DNA of 44,369 nt from positions 1 to 44,369 of the IMG/VR virus record IMGVR_UViG_3300042887_000125; one strand, given 5' to 3'. The DNA is from a virus. Below are positions 40,464-44,369 of this stretch, in pieces; position 1 is the first letter of the stretch, and the number at the start of each line of letters is the position of its first letter. Under the pieces are notes generated by a model, which was not told where the DNA came from, did not search any database, and worked only from the letters and a program-made list of their open reading frames with translations. A program made the position numbers and the translations under genes.

Positions 40464-41596
40464 CTCTTGATGTTGAAACAACAATATCTAACAAGGGAAA
40501 TCCCTTTGATAGAACTAATAAACTTTGTTACATAGGAACTACAAATGGATTATACAGTATTGAATACGATGATGCTCCGTATAAAACTAAACTTGATACG
40601 GTGCAGGATCAAATTAATATATGCGAACTTCTGGTTGGGTTCAATATTAAATTCGATTTACACTGGCTCAAACGTTATCAAATAAACTTTACTGACAAAA
40701 GGATATGGGACTGTCAATTAGTCCACTTCATATTAACTGGACAATCAGATCCCTATCCTAGTCTTAATAAAGTATGTGAGTATTACGGATTAGAATCTAA
40801 GTTAGACATAGTAGCAGAAGAATACTGGAAGAATAAGATTGATACACCTGATATCCCTGAAGAAATCCTTAAGGAATATCTAGCACAAGATATCAAACTA
40901 ACTGAACAAGTATATCTTAAACAACTAAAACAGATAGAAACTGTACCTCATTTAAAAAGACTGATTAGTTTACATAATCAAGATCTATTAGTCTTACAAG
41001 AAATGGAGTTTAATGGTCTTCTATATGATACTAAACAAAGTATTAATGAAGGAGAAAAACTTGAACGAGAAATTGATAGACTTGATGAATGGCTTTTTGC
41101 GTACCATAATTGCCCTGGCTTTAATCCCAATAGTACTGATCACCTTAGTGCTTTCTTATATGGTGGGGACATCAGCCTTAAGCATAGAGTGGTTATCGGG
41201 ACTTTTAAGACTGGCAGTAGATCAGGTCAACCCAAGGAACGATGGGAAGACTACACAGTCTCTTTCCCAAGACTCGTAAATCCTTTAAAAGGATCTGAGT
41301 TAATGAAAGAAGGGTTATACTCTACAGATGAGAATACTCTTAAGTCGTTACGAGGTTCTAAACAAGCTAAAGAAATAATTGAGACTCTACTCTTTCGCTC
41401 TACACTAGAGAAAAGATTGTCAACATATTATGAAGGATTAGTTAATTTAATTAAGCAACTTAACTGGGATGAAGGAATGATATACGGACAACTTAATCAA
41501 TGTGTAGCTAGGACAGGAAGACTATCGTCTAGTAAACCTAACCTACAAAACTTTGATGGAGAAATCAAGTCCTTGTTTACTTCAAGGTATAACTAA
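40451..41596 (+). CDS. DNA polymerase A, part 1: 3'-5' exonuclease and thumb
   Basis: 381 residues. DVETT (D7, E9), GFNIKFDLHWL (D69) and YLAQDIKL (D147) are the proofreading exonuclease motifs. From about 160 on lies the polymerase thumb, ending with RTGRLSSSKPNLQN, the conserved template-binding motif just before polymerase motif A. The ORF then stops; motif A continues in the next gene. TAATG joins the two. Together the halves equal a normal T7-like polymerase. ATG 40451 lies after GGAG. Confidence 0.9.
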   Translation: MRYLTLDVETTISNKGNPFDRTNKLCYIGTTNGLYSIEYDDAPYKTKLDTVQDQINICELLVGFNIKFDLHWLKRYQINFTDKRIWDCQLVHFILTGQSDPYPSLNKVCEYYGLESKLDIVAEEYWKNKIDTPDIPEEILKEYLAQDIKLTEQVYLKQLKQIETVPHLKRLISLHNQDLLVLQEMEFNGLLYDTKQSINEGEKLEREIDRLDEWLFAYHNCPGFNPNSTDHLSAFLYGGDISLKHRVVIGTFKTGSRSGQPKERWEDYTVSFPRLVNPLKGSELMKEGLYSTDENTLKSLRGSKQAKEIIETLLFRSTLEKRLSTYYEGLVNLIKQLNWDEGMIYGQLNQCVARTGRLSSSKPNLQNFDGEIKSLFTSRYN

Positions 41597-42321
41597 TGTT
41601 ATTACAAGCAGATGCTAAGCAATTGGAATGGGTTGGTGCTACTTATTTATCTCAGGATCAGACTGCATTAAAGGAGATCTGGGATAGTGTTGATCAACAT
41701 TCAGACAACCAAAAACGATTTGGGTTACCAAGTAGACTTATTGCTAAAACATTCGTATTCAGACTTATCTACGGAGGATCTGCATACTCTTATGCGAATG
41801 ATCCAAACTTTAAAGATATTGGCAACGAAAGGTTCTGGCAAGGAGTTATAGATCAGTTCTATGATAAGTATAAAGGTTTACGAGACTGGCATACTAGGAT
41901 TCTTAATGACGCTAAACGTGATAGAAAACTAATCATGCCTACTGGTAGAACTTATTACTATGAACCTGAAGTTAAGTATAATAAAGTAGAATGGCCACGC
42001 ACCAAGATCCTTAACTATCCAGTGCAAGGACTTGGAGCGGACCTTATGGCTATTGCAAGGGTAAGTTTAAGAAATAGATTATTAAATAAGGAAGGAGTAA
42101 AACTTGTTAATACTGTACATGATTCAATAATACTTGACTTTGATTCCAAAGTATGGGATAATATTAGTATAGTAAATTTAGTAGATAAATGTTTCAACGA
42201 TATACCAGGTAATTTTAAGAAGTTATTTGGTAAAGACTTTAACCTACCCATGAGAGTGGAATGCCAAGTAGGATCCACATGGGGAAATATGGAGATTATA
42301 AATGCAAATTACAGTGATTGA
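41596..42321 (+). CDS. DNA polymerase A, part 2: palm and fingers
   Basis: 241 residues. Motif A is DAKQLEW with D6, motif B is R47-x3-K51-x7-YG at 59-60, and motif C is VHDS at 174-177 (D176). These are the catalytic elements of family A polymerases. It must assemble with the product of the preceding gene. Its frame is closed by a TAA two codons before its ATG, so it is not reached by a simple frameshift. Length fits the missing C-terminal third. Confidence 0.9.
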   Translation: MLLQADAKQLEWVGATYLSQDQTALKEIWDSVDQHSDNQKRFGLPSRLIAKTFVFRLIYGGSAYSYANDPNFKDIGNERFWQGVIDQFYDKYKGLRDWHTRILNDAKRDRKLIMPTGRTYYYEPEVKYNKVEWPRTKILNYPVQGLGADLMAIARVSLRNRLLNKEGVKLVNTVHDSIILDFDSKVWDNISIVNLVDKCFNDIPGNFKKLFGKDFNLPMRVECQVGSTWGNMEIINANYSD

Positions 42322-42811
42322 TGTAACAGAAAATACAAAAAAATCTGAGAGTGGTAGAACTTTTCAACAGCTAGAAGTGGCTTATAAAAATGAACAAGGT
42401 CAACCTCAGTTAAAGAAACTCATTTCATTTAGCAACCCTAATGTATTTAAGGCAGCTAAAGAATGGGTTAAAGGTGATGTAGTGAATGTGACTACAGTTA
42501 AAAATGAAAAGACAGGCTACTGGGATTGGGTAGGCTTAGAAGGAGATGGAGTAGTGGCAGAAACTAAAACAGCAAGTGCTTCAACAGGTGCTAGAGTAAC
42601 AGGATCTAACTATGAAACTAAAGAAGAAAGAGCAGCACGACAAGTCTTTATCATTCGTCAGTCTTCACTCTCTACTGCAGTTGAATTACTGGGTCAAGGT
42701 AAATCAGTTGACGAAGTTATTAGAGTAGCTAAACAATTTGAAGCTTATGTATTCTCTAAAGCTGAAGGTGTAGATGCTATTAATGAACTTCAAGATGATA
42801 TTCCAGTCTAG
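42302..42811 (+). CDS. Single-stranded DNA-binding protein-like
   Basis: 169 residues. Residues 1-80 look like an OB fold; NYETKEERAARQVFIIRQSS in the middle is a familiar block from phage proteins annotated as SSB; the C-terminus is acidic (LQDDIPV) as in partner-binding tails of SSB proteins. It overlaps the polymerase end by 20 bases. Protects ssDNA and coordinates replication. Confidence 0.78.
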   Translation: MQITVIDVTENTKKSESGRTFQQLEVAYKNEQGQPQLKKLISFSNPNVFKAAKEWVKGDVVNVTTVKNEKTGYWDWVGLEGDGVVAETKTASASTGARVTGSNYETKEERAARQVFIIRQSSLSTAVELLGQGKSVDEVIRVAKQFEAYVFSKAEGVDAINELQDDIPV

Positions 42812-42819
42812 GATTTAAT

Positions 42820-43194
42820 ATGAAAAAGTGGGAAGTCTGGATTGTAAGAACACTACTAGCCTCTGGAATTATACTATGTTTACTTTCATGGTCAATGTTC
42901 TTTTCCAGACTTAACGCTAAAGAGTTAAAGTATCTACACTATAGATACAATGATAATGTAGTTATTACCTTATCTAATGTAGATTGTATGATCCCTGAGA
43001 TTAAAAATTTATATCCATGGGCTGCAATTGCTACACGAGTAGATGGTAATAGAATGATTGCATGTTACAAAGGTGAGGGAGAGAATGTTGTTATCCAATG
43101 GTATAAAGGTGATACTTCAACTTTCCCCGCCAATGTATTCTTGGTAGATCCTAATCAAGATAAAACTTATAAGAAAGTAGAACCTAGTCTATAA
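42820..43194 (+). CDS. Membrane-anchored hypothetical protein (124 aa)
   Basis: 124 residues with one N-terminal membrane helix (about 7-28, VWIVRTLLASGIILCLLSW) and a soluble remainder of about 95 residues without recognisable domain. AGGA lies before the ATG. It may anchor replication complexes or act on the envelope; neither is shown. It abuts the exonuclease gene by TAATG. Confidence 0.7.
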   Translation: MKKWEVWIVRTLLASGIILCLLSWSMFFSRLNAKELKYLHYRYNDNVVITLSNVDCMIPEIKNLYPWAAIATRVDGNRMIACYKGEGENVVIQWYKGDTSTFPANVFLVDPNQDKTYKKVEPSL

Positions 43195-43892
43195 TGCAAG
43201 CCCTTATTGATCAAGACTTATTATGTTATAGATGTGCAGCTAGTGCTGAGAATGATGATCTTAACATTGCCCTATATAGAATAGACGAACTGCTAGATAA
43301 TATTCTTAATAAGACACAAGCCACCAGTTATAGAGCATTCTTAACTGGCCCTAATAATTTTAGAAAACAAATATACCCTGAGTATAAAGCTAATAGAGTA
43401 GCACCTAAACCTAAACATCTAAGAGATTTGCAAGAATATAGTATTGAGAAATTAAGTGCTGAGTATGCACCTGAAACTCTTGAAGCTGATGATGCTTTAG
43501 CTATCTATCAAACTGATGATACAATTATTTGTTCTTTAGATAAAGACTTATTACAAGTACCAGGTAAACATTTTTCTTGGGAAATTAATGGTAAAGGTTG
43601 GACTAGACCTGATACATTCATAGAACAAACAGAGTTAGAAGGACTAAGACTCTTTTATAAACAATGTCTTAAAGGAGATACTTCAGATAATGTTAAAGGT
43701 ATTGAAGGGTTGGGTGAGAAGAAAGCTAGTAAGTTACTTGCTGATTGCAGTAGCCATATCCAAATGTTTAACCAAGTAAGAGATTTGTATGGAAATGATG
43801 ATGAGTTTATCATGAATGCAAGTGTGTTATGGATCTTAAGATCCTTAGATGATAACTGGAAGGATAGGTTTAGTGCCCTCATTCAAGAGTAA
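43194..43892 (+). CDS. 5'-3' exonuclease (T7 gp6-like, FEN family)
   Basis: 232 residues. Acidic residues of the metal site appear in LIDQD (5-8), LEADDALA and SLDKDLLQ; GDTSDNVKGIEGLGEKKASKLL is the helix-3-turn-helix DNA-binding part. It removes primers and degrades host DNA to supply nucleotides and recombination ends. Coupled upstream by TAATG and overlapping the endonuclease. Confidence 0.9.
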   Translation: MQALIDQDLLCYRCAASAENDDLNIALYRIDELLDNILNKTQATSYRAFLTGPNNFRKQIYPEYKANRVAPKPKHLRDLQEYSIEKLSAEYAPETLEADDALAIYQTDDTIICSLDKDLLQVPGKHFSWEINGKGWTRPDTFIEQTELEGLRLFYKQCLKGDTSDNVKGIEGLGEKKASKLLADCSSHIQMFNQVRDLYGNDDEFIMNASVLWILRSLDDNWKDRFSALIQE

Positions 43893-44256
43893 GTTAGAAG
43901 AAAAGGTATGGTCAGTATTAAAAAAAGAATTTCCAACGGTAAAGTATGAACCTCAAAGGTTTAAATTCATACAACCTGAAGTAGAAAGAACTTATATTCC
44001 TGACTTTAAAACAGGAAGAAGTAATGTATTCATTGAAGCTAAAGGCAAGCTTGATTTAGAAACACGAAAGAAGATGGTTTGGTTTAGAGATTCTAATCCT
44101 ACTGTCCGTATTATCTTTTTATTCATGAACCCTGATAACAAGATAACTAAACGAAGTAAAACAACCTATGCTATGTGGGCCACTGACAATGGTTTTGAAT
44201 GGCTAGACTTTAGAAAGGATTGGTTAAATGCTTATAAGCAATTGTGTCGCAAATGA
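43873..44256 (+). CDS. Endonuclease I / Holliday junction resolvase (T7 gp3-like)
   Basis: 127 residues from GTG 43873. Aligned by eye to T7 endonuclease I, KLEEKV supplies the first glutamate, YIPDF the aspartate and FIEAKGK the E-x-K of the catalytic site. It resolves branched DNA before packaging and may break down host DNA. I chose GTG 43873 because AAGGA (43860-43864) is eight bases upstream; ATG 43849 would add eight residues and lacks such a site. It overlaps the exonuclease end by 20 bases and the first gene's start. Confidence 0.87.
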   Translation: MPSFKSKLEEKVWSVLKKEFPTVKYEPQRFKFIQPEVERTYIPDFKTGRSNVFIEAKGKLDLETRKKMVWFRDSNPTVRIIFLFMNPDNKITKRSKTTYAMWATDNGFEWLDFRKDWLNAYKQLCRK

Positions 44257-44369
44257 AGATGGGAGTTATGATTTTGATTTCCATGTAGATCCAGGAGAAG
44301 CAGCATTTCTAATGGATCATGCAATTAAAGATCTAATTCATCATGGTATTATTAATGTAAACCTTGGTC
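44207..44369. repeat. Terminal redundancy, right copy (pairs with 1-163)
   Basis: These 163 bases repeat the start of the window with one mismatch. They show that the endonuclease I gene (ends 44256) reads continuously into the left end, joining the two parts of the rightward arm. Confidence 0.9.
44228..44369 (+). CDS. Second, partial copy of the 64-aa gene at 22-216
   Basis: The ORF begins at ATG 44228 and is cut by the window end after 47 codons. It is the same gene as 22-216 seen again because of the overlap and should not be counted twice. Confidence 0.85.
   Translation, partial: MLISNCVANEDGSYDFDFHVDPGEAAFLMDHAIKDLIHHGIINVNLG

Noticed and set aside
41580-41600. Programmed -1 frameshift joining the two polymerase halves
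   Set aside because: The second frame has a TAA at 41590-41592, only two codons before the ATG, and no slippery heptamer is present. TAATG reinitiation explains the layout better.
42134-42162. TTGACT, 17 bases, GATAAT as a promoter inside polymerase part 2
   Set aside because: It has one mismatch in each box, no TG extension, and lies in coding sequence not placed before a gene start; chance is likely in AT-rich DNA.

Overview
The window is the essentially complete genome of a lytic, T7-like podovirus (short-tailed phage), read from an AT-rich virion or metagenomic contig. Positions 1-163 recur at 44207-44369 with a single synonymous difference, so the contig closes on itself and the unit genome is about 44,206 bp. 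There is no integrase, repressor or tRNA, and no T7-type RNA polymerase gene. Transcription instead appears to use host sigma70: five near-consensus extended -10 promoters and several intrinsic terminators are visible. A PqqA precursor gene, the low GC and the small streamlined genes suggest an aquatic methylotroph host, for example Methylophilaceae of the OM43/LD28 type. That host is an inference and is not proven by the sequence.

Layout. (1) Right arm, + strand, 32445-44256, continuing through the closure into 22-4695: early and replication genes. They comprise small early proteins with individual terminators, an amidoligase / class II glutamine amidotransferase / ATP-grasp trio, a T7 gp4-like primase and helicase on separate genes, a family A DNA polymerase split into two genes, ssDNA-binding protein, 5'-3' exonuclease, T7-type endonuclease I, a DnaQ-like exonuclease with a zinc ribbon, a SprT-like protein, DUF3310, a class II (B12-dependent) ribonucleotide reductase and a SLOG protein. 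(2) Left and middle, - strand, 31690 down to 4741: packaging, tail fibres, lysis, head, tail tube and internal core proteins, ending at a hairpin where the two arms converge (4712-4732). (3) A 754-bp divergent non-coding region (31691-32444) carries two strong leftward promoters, an AT-rich tract, four spaced AGTCC motifs, several perfect hairpins, a multi-branched foldable element and an intrinsic terminator just before the first rightward gene. It is the best candidate for origin, control region and/or ncRNA.

The most striking item is a 23-codon gene hidden antisense inside the early operon (38217-38288, - strand). It encodes a canonical PqqA peptide, with Glu15 and Tyr19 at the cross-link positions, and has its own near-consensus promoter and ribosome binding site. 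PqqA is the precursor of PQQ, the cofactor of methanol dehydrogenase, so this looks like an auxiliary metabolic gene supporting methylotrophy during infection. Other unusual points are a primase whose zinc domain can only be reached from a non-ATG (probably ATT) start, a fissioned DNA polymerase, a small basic protein that begins with a copy of the capsid protein's N-terminus, and extensive TAATG/ATGA stop-start coupling.
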